Assembly: GCA_029263715.1 (NCBI GenBank)
Contig: JAJUFP010000003.1
Location: 1-64,000, forward strand
Length of the DNA: 64,000 nucleotides
Source of the DNA: Nitrososphaera sp.
GTDB lineage: Archaea; Thermoproteota; Nitrososphaeria; Nitrososphaerales; Nitrososphaeraceae
Direction of reading: 5' to 3'
The notes under the pieces: generated by a model
The model's input: the letters and a program-made list of their open reading frames with translations, nothing else
What the model was told of the DNA's origin: nothing
Database searches by the model: none
Program-made: the position numbers and the translations under genes
Part shown: piece by piece, positions 34,313 through 42,534 of the stretch
How the letters are laid out: the number at the start of each line of letters is the position of its first letter
Numbering within the stretch: the first letter of the stretch is position 1

Positions 34313-35945
34313 GGAGCTCACCTTTTATACCAAGCCTAGTGGCGTACGGAATCAATATGTGTTTGCGCGCGTTGAGCCATTCTTTGCGGACTCCAAGCCT
34401 TGTGGCTTGGTCAAGCAGTTTCCTTTCAAGCGCGACTGCTGCTTCATGACGGAGCTCGATGATTGCACTGTGTATGTCCGAGTTGCCGTATACCGCACTT
34501 CCAGCCACAAATATTCTGGAGCCAGCGTCGTACACCTGCTGCAGCGTTACCGCGTCTATGCCGCCGTCAGCCTCTATGTAGCCGCGAAAGCCCTTCTCAC
34601 GAAGGTTCTTGTTCAACGCTATCATCTTGGGCAGGACTTCAGGCATGAACTTTTGCCCCGATGCGCCGGGATTCACCGACATTACATTAACGACGTCTAT
34701 ATCCTTGATGTAAGGATCGAGCCATTCTGGGAATGTGGTTCTCGGGTTGATCGCCACGCCAGGGCTTATTCCTGCCGCAAGCAATTTGTCCTTTATCTGC
34801 ACAAACTCGCCTTCGTTGCATGCCTCAACGTGGACGGTGACAATGTCGCAGCGGGCATCTATGTACTCGTCTATGTGTTCAAGCGGCTTTTCTATCATAA
34901 GATGCGCGTCAAAAGGAAGGCTTGTGGAGCGCCTAAGCTTCTTGATGGTGTCAGCAAGGAATGTGGAATTGGGAACAAACTTGCCGTCCATGACGTCAAG
35001 GTGTATCAGTTCGATGCCCTCGCGCTCAACCTTCTTGATCTTTTCTTCATAGTTTTCTTTGGCACCGGCAATGATGGACGGCGCTATAAGACACTCGCTT
35101 TCAAGTTCTTCTATAAGCACGGGTAGCTGCTTCTTTGATGGTGCCTTGCCGTGCCACTGCGGGTTGTTGGCCATGTGGCGTATCCCGCTTCCCTTGACCG
35201 TGTTGGCGATTATCATGACCGGCTTGTCGCGGATCTCTTCAGCCTTGGTTAGCGCATCCATGAGCTGCTCGACTCTGTGGCCGTCTACTTCAAAGACCTG
35301 CCAGTTGAAGGCGGCCCACTTGTCCTTGGTGGGGTCCAGTGGCATGATATCTTCTGTAAAACCGTCTTGCTGTATTCTATTGCGATCCAGTATGGCGACT
35401 ATGTTGTCCAGCTTGAACTTGGCAGCAGCCATGGATGCCTCCCATATCTGGCCTTCATTGGATTCTCCGTCCCCTATCAGGACGTAGACGCGGCTCCTTT
35501 TGTTGTCCAGCCTGCTGGCAAGGGCAATCCCGATACCAACGGAAAGACCGATGCCCTCGGAGCCGCCAGAGTACTCTATTCCTGGCACACTGTGGTTCTT
35601 TTGATGATCAGAGTACCTGACGGGGTGGCCCTGCAACCGGGAGCCCAGCTTGCGCAGGGTCCTGATCTCATCAGGTGGGAAATAGCCGGCAACTGCAAGT
35701 GCAGAGTAAAACCCAGGAGCAGAATGGGCCTTTGAGTTGATGAAATAATCGCGGTCCGGCCAGTCCGGCCTTTTTGGGTCATGATTCATCTTTCTAAAGT
35801 AAAGGGTTCCCATTATCTCAGCCGCCGAGAACGATGCACCGGGGTGGCCAGAGCCTGCTTCTGCAATGCCTTGGATGGCCAACATGCGCACTTCTCGGAT
35901 CTGCCTCTTTAATTCAAGGTAGCGCATGTTAAATCCCATATTCAT
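34299..35945 (-). CDS. Fusion: transketolase N-terminal subunit plus ribulose-phosphate 3-epimerase
   Basis: A single 548-codon frame. Residues ~1-290 are the ThDP-binding half of transketolase (EAGSGHPGASFSAAEIMGTL, VLIGDGESNEGQIWEASMAA, LDRNRIQQDG, MIANTVKGSGI, NNPQWHGKAPSK). Residues ~300-520 are a complete ribulose-5-phosphate 3-epimerase (CLIAPSIIAGAKENY, ELIHLDVMDGKFVPNSTF, DAHLMIEKPLEHIDEY, VMSVNPGASGQKF, YIEADGGID). No stop or start separates them. This channels epimerised pentose phosphate to transketolase. ATG 35945 is used; ATG 35939 or 35927 is possible. Confidence 0.9.
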   Translation of the reverse strand: MNMGFNMRYLELKRQIREVRMLAIQGIAEAGSGHPGASFSAAEIMGTLYFRKMNHDPKRPDWPDRDYFINSKAHSAPGFYSALAVAGYFPPDEIRTLRKLGSRLQGHPVRYSDHQKNHSVPGIEYSGGSEGIGLSVGIGIALASRLDNKRSRVYVLIGDGESNEGQIWEASMAAAKFKLDNIVAILDRNRIQQDGFTEDIMPLDPTKDKWAAFNWQVFEVDGHRVEQLMDALTKAEEIRDKPVMIIANTVKGSGIRHMANNPQWHGKAPSKKQLPVLIEELESECLIAPSIIAGAKENYEEKIKKVEREGIELIHLDVMDGKFVPNSTFLADTIKKLRRSTSLPFDAHLMIEKPLEHIDEYIDARCDIVTVHVEACNEGEFVQIKDKLLAAGISPGVAINPRTTFPEWLDPYIKDIDVVNVMSVNPGASGQKFMPEVLPKMIALNKNLREKGFRGYIEADGGIDAVTLQQVYDAGSRIFVAGSAVYGNSDIHSAIIELRHEAAVALERKLLDQATRLGVRKEWLNARKHILIPYATRLGIKGELHAIE

Positions 35946-36096
35946 CGCCTGGCAGAGATTAACATCATAGCATCAAATGCTGACTGTGAGGAAAATAAAA
36001 AGATACCTCCAACCCCTTGTTAACACCTGATCTTACTGTCTAGCATATTTGTCCTTGTTCTCCGGTTAAATGTTGAGGCTACGATCCTAATAAATC

Positions 36097-36114
36097 TGAC
36101 TGACCAGTCAGTCA
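36097..36114. promoter_or_regulatory. Operator-like inverted repeat TGACTGAC-ca-GTCAGTCA
   Basis: Perfect 8-bp arms around a 2-nt centre in the 260-bp gap between the pentose-phosphate operon (minus) and the DCC-like gene (plus). The form resembles TetR-family operators (GACTGACCAGTCAGTC-like). It is far from either TATA-like box (150 bp from the left gene, 60 bp upstream of the box of the right one), so a role is uncertain. Confidence 0.5.
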
Positions 36115-36206
36115 TTTTAATACCAATCATTGCTTATCAATAGCAAATCCTTCTGACGTGCGGCGCAGTCAACGTTTAAAAAGTTGATAGTAGAAAATAA
36201 TCTTGC

Positions 36207-36617
36207 TTGTCCCTGTCGTCGGCATTCGCCCGCCCGTTGCTCATATACGACGATAAGTGCTATTCCTGCACCAAATTCGCCGGGGTGGCCAGCATGCTTT
36301 CCCGGGGATGGATAAGGACTGCCGGGCACTACTATTCGGATGCGGCCTTGAAGGCCAAGACAATGGTCTTTCCAAAGGATTACGACCCGACGAACATGTT
36401 CTGGCTGATAAACAAGAACGGTGCCTACGGCGCAAGGTCTGGTCTGCTGCCGGTGGCAAAGGAGATATTCATCGGATGGTTCAGGGCCAGCTACAACGAT
36501 GACATGTATGCGGCAGCCTGCGAGTACAGGGGCACGGAAATGTCTTGCTACACACCGACCAACGTCTTGAAGCGTATTGCAAAATTGCTGAGCCACGGCG
36601 CCGTGTTCCGTTTTTGA
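36207..36617 (+). CDS. DCC-like (DUF393-related) thiol-oxidoreductase-like protein
   Basis: The ~136-residue protein has PLLIYDDKCYSCTKFAGVAS near the N-terminus: a DxxCxxC motif as in DCC/DUF393 proteins, where it is predicted to be a redox or metal site. Then comes a region similar to the family's second half (WLINKNGAYGARSGLLPV). TTG 36207 is 26-30 nt after the TATA-like gtttaaaaag (36174-36183), suggesting leaderless translation. Divergent from the transketolase operon. The exact function is unknown. Confidence 0.55.
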   Translation: MSLSSAFARPLLIYDDKCYSCTKFAGVASMLSRGWIRTAGHYYSDAALKAKTMVFPKDYDPTNMFWLINKNGAYGARSGLLPVAKEIFIGWFRASYNDDMYAAACEYRGTEMSCYTPTNVLKRIAKLLSHGAVFRF

Positions 36618-36652
36618 TCAGTTTAAAATAACGTCATTTGTTTTCTGTAGGC

Positions 36653-38158
36653 ATGGTCCAGATCAAAGTTGAGAAGGCTAAAATCGATCAGAAACAGACC
36701 TCACTTCTGGTAATCGGCGTTTTTGAAAACGAGCAGGATTTCCCGCAATCAAAGGAGCTAGACCCCTCCGTGCTTACGTACATCAAGGAGACCCTAGACA
36801 ACAAGGAGTTCCGCGGCACCTTTGGCTCAAACATACTTGTATACACGCTTGGCAAGGGGCCAATGAAAAAGATCATGCTGCTTGGGCTGGGCAAGCGTGA
36901 AAAGTTTACAGACGAAGCGGCCAGGGTCTGCGCCGGCAAGGCAGCCCTCAAGGCAAAGGAGCTTGGCGTCAAGGAATTCTCGATACTGCAGTTCTCCAAT
37001 CTGGATGAGGGTCTTATCGAGGCCATGACGGAGGGCATGGCCCTGTCCCTGTACTCGTTTGACAGGTACAAGGCCGCAGACAAGGAGACGGCAAAGATCG
37101 AGGATATAACGATCCTTATAAACTCAGACTCGCCGCGGTTCCAGTCCATCGCGGAAAGGGCCGCCCCAGTAGTCGAATCAGTGAATTTTGCCCGCGACCT
37201 AGGCAATCTGCCTCCAAATGACTGCCCGCCGGCATACCTGGCAAGCACCGCGCTGTCACTAGCCTCGGAGTACGGCATGAAGGCACGGATCATAGAAAGG
37301 TACGAGATGGAGAACATGGGCATGGGCGGCATAGTGGCCGTGGGAAAGGGCAGCAACAACCCGCCAAAGTTGATAATCATGGAATACAACGGCGCCGGCG
37401 AAGGCCAAAAGCCGTACCTGCTGGTGGGCAAGGCAGTCACTTTTGACACTGGCGGCATCTCGCTTAAACCCGGCGACAAGATGGATGAGATGAAATATGA
37501 CAAGTGCGGCGGCTGCAACGTCCTTGCCGTGCTGCGGGCCATAGCATCCATGAAACTGGCCGTCAACGTGGTCGGCATCATCCCCTCGGTGGAAAACATG
37601 CCCTCAAGCACGTCCTACAGGCCCGGAGACATCGTCAAAATGTACAACGGCAAGAACGTCGAAGTGTTGAACACCGACGCTGAAGGCAGGATGATACTGG
37701 CAGACGCGCTGGCCTATGGAATCGCAACGTACAGCCCCAAAGCAGTGGTGGACATGGCCACCCTTACCGGGGCGGCCATAATCGCGTTGGGCGCCAACGT
37801 TGCCGCGCTGGTGGGAAACAACAAGCAGCTGGTGGATAGGCTGCGCAAGACTGCGGAGAAGACCGGCGAAAAGATGTGGGACCTGCCGCTGCACGACGAG
37901 TTCTTTGAGCAAATAAAGAGCAACCATGCGGATATCAAGAACATCGGCGGCAGGCCAGGTGGCGCCATCACAGCGGCTGCCTTTCTGTCCAATTTCGTCA
38001 ACGGCACACCGTGGGTGCACATGGACATCGCCGGAACGGCATGGACGCAGGAAGGGACGTTTGAGAAAAGCTACAACCCGAAAGGCGCAACCGGCTTTGG
38101 AGTCAGGACTCTGGTCAAGATGCTGATGGAAGAAGAAAAACCGCCGGCGTCAGGATAA
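36653..38158 (+). CDS. Leucyl aminopeptidase (M17, PepA-like)
   Basis: The ~501-residue enzyme has an N-terminal macro-like domain and the C-terminal M17 catalytic domain with GKAVTFDTGGISLKPG (Lys and Asp metal ligands) and NTDAEGRMILADALAY (signature with Asp and Glu ligands). It removes N-terminal residues using two Zn/Mn ions in a hexamer. ATG 36653 is chosen because the TATA-like gtttaaaata (36621-36630) is at the leaderless distance; a TTG 15 nt earlier would add MFSVG. Confidence 0.93.
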   Translation: MVQIKVEKAKIDQKQTSLLVIGVFENEQDFPQSKELDPSVLTYIKETLDNKEFRGTFGSNILVYTLGKGPMKKIMLLGLGKREKFTDEAARVCAGKAALKAKELGVKEFSILQFSNLDEGLIEAMTEGMALSLYSFDRYKAADKETAKIEDITILINSDSPRFQSIAERAAPVVESVNFARDLGNLPPNDCPPAYLASTALSLASEYGMKARIIERYEMENMGMGGIVAVGKGSNNPPKLIIMEYNGAGEGQKPYLLVGKAVTFDTGGISLKPGDKMDEMKYDKCGGCNVLAVLRAIASMKLAVNVVGIIPSVENMPSSTSYRPGDIVKMYNGKNVEVLNTDAEGRMILADALAYGIATYSPKAVVDMATLTGAAIIALGANVAALVGNNKQLVDRLRKTAEKTGEKMWDLPLHDEFFEQIKSNHADIKNIGGRPGGAITAAAFLSNFVNGTPWVHMDIAGTAWTQEGTFEKSYNPKGATGFGVRTLVKMLMEEEKPPASG

Positions 38159-38185
38159 TTAACAACCTGGCAGATAATTATCCTG

Positions 38186-38758
38186 TTGCCCATATTCCCT
38201 CTGGATTCGCTGGTCGACGCGCTCTCAGAGCTGGGGTTCAGCTGCAGGCCCGGCAGCCTATCGGATGTCAGGGCTGACCGGCGACCGTACTTTGAGCGCT
38301 GGCTGTCCAACCGTGACGGCTTTGTCACCATGGAAAGGGGCAACGTCGACTACATCGGCATAGAGGAAGTCGTGCGGATGGGCCCGTTCTTTAACGTATA
38401 CTGTATCGTGGACAACGACCATGTGGCAGATAACGACGAGAACGCTCACAACCTTCTGGATGCAAGCCCGTATTACCAGCTTTACAACGGCCGAGCCACC
38501 AGTCTTGGGTGGAGCGGGGGCGTACTGTCAAACATGCTGGCGCAGGACCCCCAGATTTCGGAGGAGCTGGTCAAGAACATCATGAAAGAGGAAGTCAAGC
38601 GCATCAACATCAAGGCCCACGACTATTGCTGCATCATCGAAACCGGAGTCTGGGATCCGGCAGGCCTGGCCTCCGTGTTTGGCATGATAGACCGCATTGC
38701 CATGCACGCGCGGAACCTTATGAAGCAGGTGCATTTTGGCGAGAATATTGATATTTAA
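38186..38758 (+). CDS. Hypothetical protein, 190 residues
   Basis: I do not recognise the family. The protein is soluble, mixed alpha/beta, with LVDALSELGFSCRPGSLSDV at the N-terminus and GVWDPAGLASVFGMIDRI near the C-terminus; Cys pairs (YCC) are present but no metal motif is clear. TTG 38186 follows a TATA-like box (ggataattaac, about 38153-38163), so it may have its own promoter despite lying 27 bp after the aminopeptidase. It converges on the 5S rRNA gene. Confidence 0.55.
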   Translation: MPIFPLDSLVDALSELGFSCRPGSLSDVRADRRPYFERWLSNRDGFVTMERGNVDYIGIEEVVRMGPFFNVYCIVDNDHVADNDENAHNLLDASPYYQLYNGRATSLGWSGGVLSNMLAQDPQISEELVKNIMKEEVKRINIKAHDYCCIIETGVWDPAGLASVFGMIDRIAMHARNLMKQVHFGENIDI

Positions 38759-38762
38759 AAGG

Positions 38763-38880
38763 TGCCAGCACTGCTGCTTCCCGACCGCTCACGCAGATCA
38801 GTAACACAGCAGCGACGGCAGGTTTGACTTCCGGGTTCGGAATGGGACCGGGTCGCACCCTGCCGCTATGACCGGCTTAC
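38763..38880 (-). rRNA. 5S ribosomal RNA
   Basis: The minus strand reads AGCCGGTCATAGCGGCAGGG, then GGTCCCATTCCGAACCCGGA and AGTCAAACCTGCCGTCGCTG, ending GTGCTGGC: the conserved 5S loop B/C region (CCAUUCCGAACCCGGAAGU) and the terminal helix (5' GCCGGU with 3' GCUGGC) are present. A TATA-like box (aagattaaat on the minus strand, about 38902-38911) sits 25 nt upstream. The gene is alone, with no 16S or 23S in the window, as is usual in Nitrososphaeria. Ends are approximate by a few bases. Confidence 0.93.
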
Positions 38881-38940
38881 CGTATCCATCGCAGTAGGGC
38901 TAATTTAATCTTGCTCTTGCCGGCTAACCATATCTATATA

Positions 38941-40779
38941 ATGCATTTATGGGCAAGTTTATCTGCACAAAAATTGGGCGACAATCCGCAGTCAACACAC
39001 AGGGTAGCGGTGCTGGACGAGGAGCTCTGCCAGCCAAGAAAATGCGGCCTTGAATGCATAATTTACTGCCCAGTAAACAAGACTGGAGGCGAGTGCATCG
39101 TGCAGCGTCCAGAGGACAACAAGGCCCTCATATCTGAAGAGCTGTGCACCGGCTGCGGCATATGCATCAAGAAATGCCCGTTTGACGCCATTGTGATAGT
39201 TAATCTTGCTAGAGAGTTGTCGGAGGACAAGATCCACCAGTACGGGGTCAACTCCTTCCGCTTTTACCGGATGCCCACGCCAAAGAAGGGGGCGGTTGTC
39301 GGTCTGGTTGGAAGAAACGGGATGGGCAAGTCTACCATAGTCAACATCCTTTCTGGAAACATGAAGCCCAATCTGGGCAAATATGAAACCGAGACAGAAT
39401 GGGACGATGTGCTGAAATACTTTCAGGGGACCGAGCTCAAGGCGTATTTCGAGAAGATCGCCAACCGGCAGCTGCGCGCCTCCATCAAGCCGCAGCTGGT
39501 GTACATGATACCCAAGGCATTCAAAGGAACGCCAAAGGAGCTTTTGCAAAAATACGATGAACGCAAGGTAGCCAACAAGCTGGTCCAGCAGCTTGGGTTA
39601 CAGAACATTCTGGACCGAGACTTGGCTGCCTTGAGCGGCGGAGAGCTCCAGAGGCTTGCCGTGGCCGTTGCCGCTGCCAAGGACGCGGAATACTACTTTT
39701 TTGACGAACCGTCGTCGTACAACGATGTTTACCAGAGGCTTGCCGTGGCCAAGGTGATCAAAGAGCTTGCCGAAGAGGGCAAGAGCGTCATGGTAGTCGA
39801 GCACGACATGACCCTGCTTGACTACCTGTCAGACTATGTACACATCATTTACGGTGAGCCGGGGGCGTACGGAATAGTCTCTACACTGCAAAGCACCAAG
39901 GTGGGGATAAACAACTTTCTTGACGGCTTTCTGCCTGCCGAAAATGTCAGGTTCCGCGAAAAGGCATTCCGGTTTGACATCTCGACTTCTGCCGAGGATG
40001 TCATACTAGACGTTCCGGTGGCCAGCTACACCGATCTTTCAAAGTCTTTTCCGTCCTTCAAGCTCCAGGTCTCGGCCGGCAAGCTACGGCAGGGCGAGAT
40101 TGTAGGCATTGTTGGCGCCAACGCGCTGGGCAAGACAACCTTCATGCGGATGCTTGCTGGCGTGGACAAGCCTGATTCTGGCAAGATAGACATTGGCGTC
40201 AAGATCTCGTACAAGCCGCAGTACCTGAGCCAGGACTACGACGGCGACGTCCGGTCTCTGATGTATGCTGCTTACCAGAGCCCCATAGAAGGATCGGCGG
40301 TAGAAGAGCAGATCATTATCCCCATGGGGGTGAAAAAGCTCTATGAAAAAAGCGTGAGGAACCTCAGCGGCGGGGAGCTGCAAAAAGTTGCCGTTGCCGC
40401 CTCGCTTCTACGTCAGGCTGACGTCTACGCGCTGGACGAGCCGTCAGCATTTCTGGATGCTGAGGACAGGATAGCGGTGGCCAAGTTCCTCCAGCGCTTT
40501 GTCCGGGCGCAGGGCCGGTCAGCCATAATCATAGATCATGACCTGCAGCTGATAGACCTGGTGGCAGACACCCTTGTTATCTTTGAAGGTCAGCCCGGCC
40601 TTGAAGGCCGCGCCACGGAGCCGATGAAAAAGGAAGACGGCATGAACAGATTCCTCAAAGAGTTGTCGATAACCTACAGGCGCGATGAAACAACCGGCAG
40701 GCCGCGGGTCAACAAGGAAGGCGGCAGGCTAGACCGAGAGCAGAAGCAGTCCGGCAACTACTATTACGTAAAGCAGTAA
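38941..40779 (+). CDS. ABCE1/Rli1 ribosome-recycling ATPase
   Basis: The ~612-residue protein has N-terminal iron-sulfur motifs (CQPRKCGLECIIYCPV and CTGCGICIKKCPFDAIVI), then twin ABC domains: Walker A GRNGMGKSTI and GANALGKTTF, signatures LSGGELQRLAV and LSGGELQKVAV, with Walker B YYFFDEPSSY and VYALDEPSAF. It splits post-termination ribosomes. The exact start is uncertain: ATG 38941 lies within or just after the TATA-like ctatata (38934-38940), so TTG 38974 or GTG 39010 may be used. Trm5 follows immediately. Confidence 0.95.
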   Translation: MHLWASLSAQKLGDNPQSTHRVAVLDEELCQPRKCGLECIIYCPVNKTGGECIVQRPEDNKALISEELCTGCGICIKKCPFDAIVIVNLARELSEDKIHQYGVNSFRFYRMPTPKKGAVVGLVGRNGMGKSTIVNILSGNMKPNLGKYETETEWDDVLKYFQGTELKAYFEKIANRQLRASIKPQLVYMIPKAFKGTPKELLQKYDERKVANKLVQQLGLQNILDRDLAALSGGELQRLAVAVAAAKDAEYYFFDEPSSYNDVYQRLAVAKVIKELAEEGKSVMVVEHDMTLLDYLSDYVHIIYGEPGAYGIVSTLQSTKVGINNFLDGFLPAENVRFREKAFRFDISTSAEDVILDVPVASYTDLSKSFPSFKLQVSAGKLRQGEIVGIVGANALGKTTFMRMLAGVDKPDSGKIDIGVKISYKPQYLSQDYDGDVRSLMYAAYQSPIEGSAVEEQIIIPMGVKKLYEKSVRNLSGGELQKVAVAASLLRQADVYALDEPSAFLDAEDRIAVAKFLQRFVRAQGRSAIIIDHDLQLIDLVADTLVIFEGQPGLEGRATEPMKKEDGMNRFLKELSITYRRDETTGRPRVNKEGGRLDREQKQSGNYYYVKQ

Positions 40780-40780
40780 C

Positions 40781-41626
40781 ATGCCGCACATGCTTAAAGC
40801 CATACTTGGGGGCGTACTTGCAGCCGAGGAGGCCTCGCAGGTCTATTCAGCGTTTGACCAGATAGGAGACATTGTGATCATCAAGGTACCCGATAGCCTG
40901 GCTCCAAGAAAGCAGGTCATCGCTGATGCAATACTGGCCAACGTCAAGACCGCCAAGGCAGTCTTTGCCCAGACCTCGCCGGTAAGGGGGGACTATCGCG
41001 TTCGTGATCTGGAATTTTTGGCCGGCGAGAACAGAACAATCACCGAATACAAGGAGCATGGATGCCGGTTCAAGGTTGATGTTGCAAAGACGTACTTTTC
41101 ACCACGGCTTTCCACCGAGCGGCAGCGAATAGCCGAGCTTGTGGGCGATAATGAAATAGTCGTCAATATGTTTGCCGGCGTCGGCACGTACTCTGTGGTG
41201 ATAGCCAAGAAGAACAAGACCTGCAAAGTCTACAGCATAGACTCCAATTCCGTTGCAAACGAGCTTTGCATCGAAAACGCAAGGCTGAACAAGGTGTCAG
41301 ACAGGGTTATCCCGATATGCGGCGACGCATCTGAAGTGATAAAAAACCAGCTGGCCGGTGTCGCAGACAGGGTCCTGATGCCGCTTCCAGAGAGGGCCAA
41401 AGATTTCGTGGATTCTGCTGTACTTGCATTGAAGGACACCGGCGTAGTTCATTATTTTGCGCACGTCAAAGCCGAAAGCAAAAAGGCTGCAAAAGAGCAG
41501 GGCACGGCCGATGCAGGCGAGGCTTTCCGCAGTTATTTGCATGAAATCGGCAAAACAACGGTCGTGCGTGAAGTAGGACCACGAATCTACCAGATAGTAG
41601 CCGATGTTTCTATCCAGAAGGGCTAG
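40781..41626 (+). CDS. tRNA (guanine37-N1)-methyltransferase-like, Trm5/TYW2 family
   Basis: The 281-residue Rossmann methyltransferase contains NMFAGVGTYSVVIAKKNKTC (SAM loop), VYSIDSNSVANELCIENARL and VADRVLMPLPERAKDFVDSA, where the family usually has an N-L-P motif; here the Asn position is Pro. The preceding D2-like domain (RDLEFLAGENRTITEYKEHG, YFSPRLSTERQRIAEL) is present, the D1 domain is absent. It starts 2 bp after the ABCE1 stop, so the pair is probably one translation-related operon. Confidence 0.85.
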   Translation: MPHMLKAILGGVLAAEEASQVYSAFDQIGDIVIIKVPDSLAPRKQVIADAILANVKTAKAVFAQTSPVRGDYRVRDLEFLAGENRTITEYKEHGCRFKVDVAKTYFSPRLSTERQRIAELVGDNEIVVNMFAGVGTYSVVIAKKNKTCKVYSIDSNSVANELCIENARLNKVSDRVIPICGDASEVIKNQLAGVADRVLMPLPERAKDFVDSAVLALKDTGVVHYFAHVKAESKKAAKEQGTADAGEAFRSYLHEIGKTTVVREVGPRIYQIVADVSIQKG

Positions 41627-41840
41627 CCCCGTTTTCCTGGCGCGGAGCCGTGAGCATGGTATATCCTATCCAGCCAAGGACTGCCAGCAGCACTGCAACG
41701 GCCCCCAGAATCGTGAACTGCATCACAAGCACGCCGTACTGCGTGCCAAGGAGAAAATACGCGTAGATAAAGAACGCAACGACTGAAACCACAAGAAGGG
41801 CCAGACCAGCTCCCCTGTTGCCCCTCTTTTTGATGTTCAT
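41610..41840 (-). CDS. Small two-helix membrane protein
   Basis: The ~76-residue protein begins with a basic head (MNIKKRGNRG) and has two TM helices (LALLVVSVVAFFIYAYFLLG and FTILGAVAVLLAVLGWIGYT) and a short tail. ATG 41840 follows a TATA-like box (gataaac on the minus strand, ~41870) at about 27 nt. It overlaps the end of the Trm5 gene by 17 bp (convergent). The function is unknown. Confidence 0.65.
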   Translation of the reverse strand: MNIKKRGNRGAGLALLVVSVVAFFIYAYFLLGTQYGVLVMQFTILGAVAVLLAVLGWIGYTMLTAPRQENGASPSG

Positions 41841-41906
41841 CACGTTGTTGGCAAACAATGCAGTTTATCAATCTTTAGGGTTGTCAAAGAATGCCAATTC
41901 ATTTGA

Positions 41907-41925
41907 CCAATAATGATATTATTGG
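41907..41925. promoter_or_regulatory. Inverted repeat over the glnK TATA box
   Basis: CCAATAAT-gat-ATTATTGG (8-bp perfect arms, 3-nt centre) covers the only TATA-like sequence at the leaderless distance (centre about 41919, start 41945). This is the right place for a repressor that blocks TBP/TFB binding, and would fit nitrogen control; it differs from the methanogen NrpR site pattern (GGAA-N6-TTCC). Confidence 0.55.
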
Positions 41926-41944
41926 CCGACAATAATCAAAGATA

Positions 41945-42286
41945 ATGAAGAAAATCGAGATAATAATACCCAACAGAGGGTTCACCGAACTGGATAAAAT
42001 ACTCAAGGACGAACATGTCGGTGGAGTGAGTTATTCAAGGATTGAAGGCCGCGGCAAGTCGAAGGCAAAGGAAGTTTCTGTCGGCAGGGGCACCACCCAT
42101 TATGTGCCGGATTACATACCGCGCATGAAGATCGAGGTGGTAGTCAAAGACAATCAGGTAGAAGACATCGTAAAAAAAATAGTCGACGCTTTGGGAGGCC
42201 CGGCACTGGGAGGCAAGATATTCGTTGTTGATGTCCCGTTCGCGCTCGACCTGACTACCAAGGAAAGAGGCGAGTCCGCTCTCTAG
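41945..42286 (+). CDS. PII-family nitrogen signalling protein (GlnK-like)
   Basis: The 113-residue protein is a PII: KKIEIIIPNRGFTELDKIL, the T-loop region GRGKSKAKEVSVGRGTTHYV, YIPRMKIEVVVKDNQVEDIV, and the B-loop with a ALGGKIFVVDVPFALDL C-terminus. The usual T-loop Tyr (Tyr51 of E. coli GlnB) is not seen, so uridylylation is unlikely. Trimers sense ATP/ADP and 2-oxoglutarate. No amt gene is adjacent. An inverted repeat lies over its promoter; it ends in a 4-bp convergent overlap with the dodecin gene. Confidence 0.88.
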   Translation: MKKIEIIIPNRGFTELDKILKDEHVGGVSYSRIEGRGKSKAKEVSVGRGTTHYVPDYIPRMKIEVVVKDNQVEDIVKKIVDALGGPALGGKIFVVDVPFALDLTTKERGESAL

Positions 42287-42495
42287 TCGTCATCTTTCCT
42301 TCTAACCTTGAAGGCCACCCGCATCACTGCCTGGTATTCGACGATCTTGTCATCGTTGACGATGACGTTAAGCTTGGTGACCTCCGCAGTCCTGATGTCC
42401 TTGACTGTCCTGGCAGTCTCCGTTATCGCGTTCTGCACGGCGTCGTCGAAGCCCTTTGTGGATTGACCCAGTATGTCTATGTATTTGAAGACCAT
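42283..42495 (-). CDS. Dodecin family flavin-binding protein
   Basis: From ATG 42495 the 70-residue protein reads MVFKYIDILGQSTKGFDDAV and then AITETARTVKDIRTAEVT, VEYQAVMRVAFKV, matching dodecins (12-mers that store flavin, usually with a V-x-K-x-I-E/D-L-x-G-x-S start). The TATA-like atttaaaaat (~42522) is at the leaderless distance for this ATG. It lies between the two PII-type genes, converging on one and following the other on the same strand by 39 bp. Confidence 0.85.
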   Translation of the reverse strand: MVFKYIDILGQSTKGFDDAVQNAITETARTVKDIRTAEVTKLNVIVNDDKIVEYQAVMRVAFKVRRKDDD

Positions 42496-42534
42496 AATTC
42501 TATCACCTATCATGAATTTTTAAATTCATTGTTT

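Noticed and set aside
36117-36596. 159-codon minus-strand frame opposite the DCC-like gene
   Set aside because: Mirror frame of a better-supported gene with a proper promoter; composition is typical of a reverse-strand shadow.
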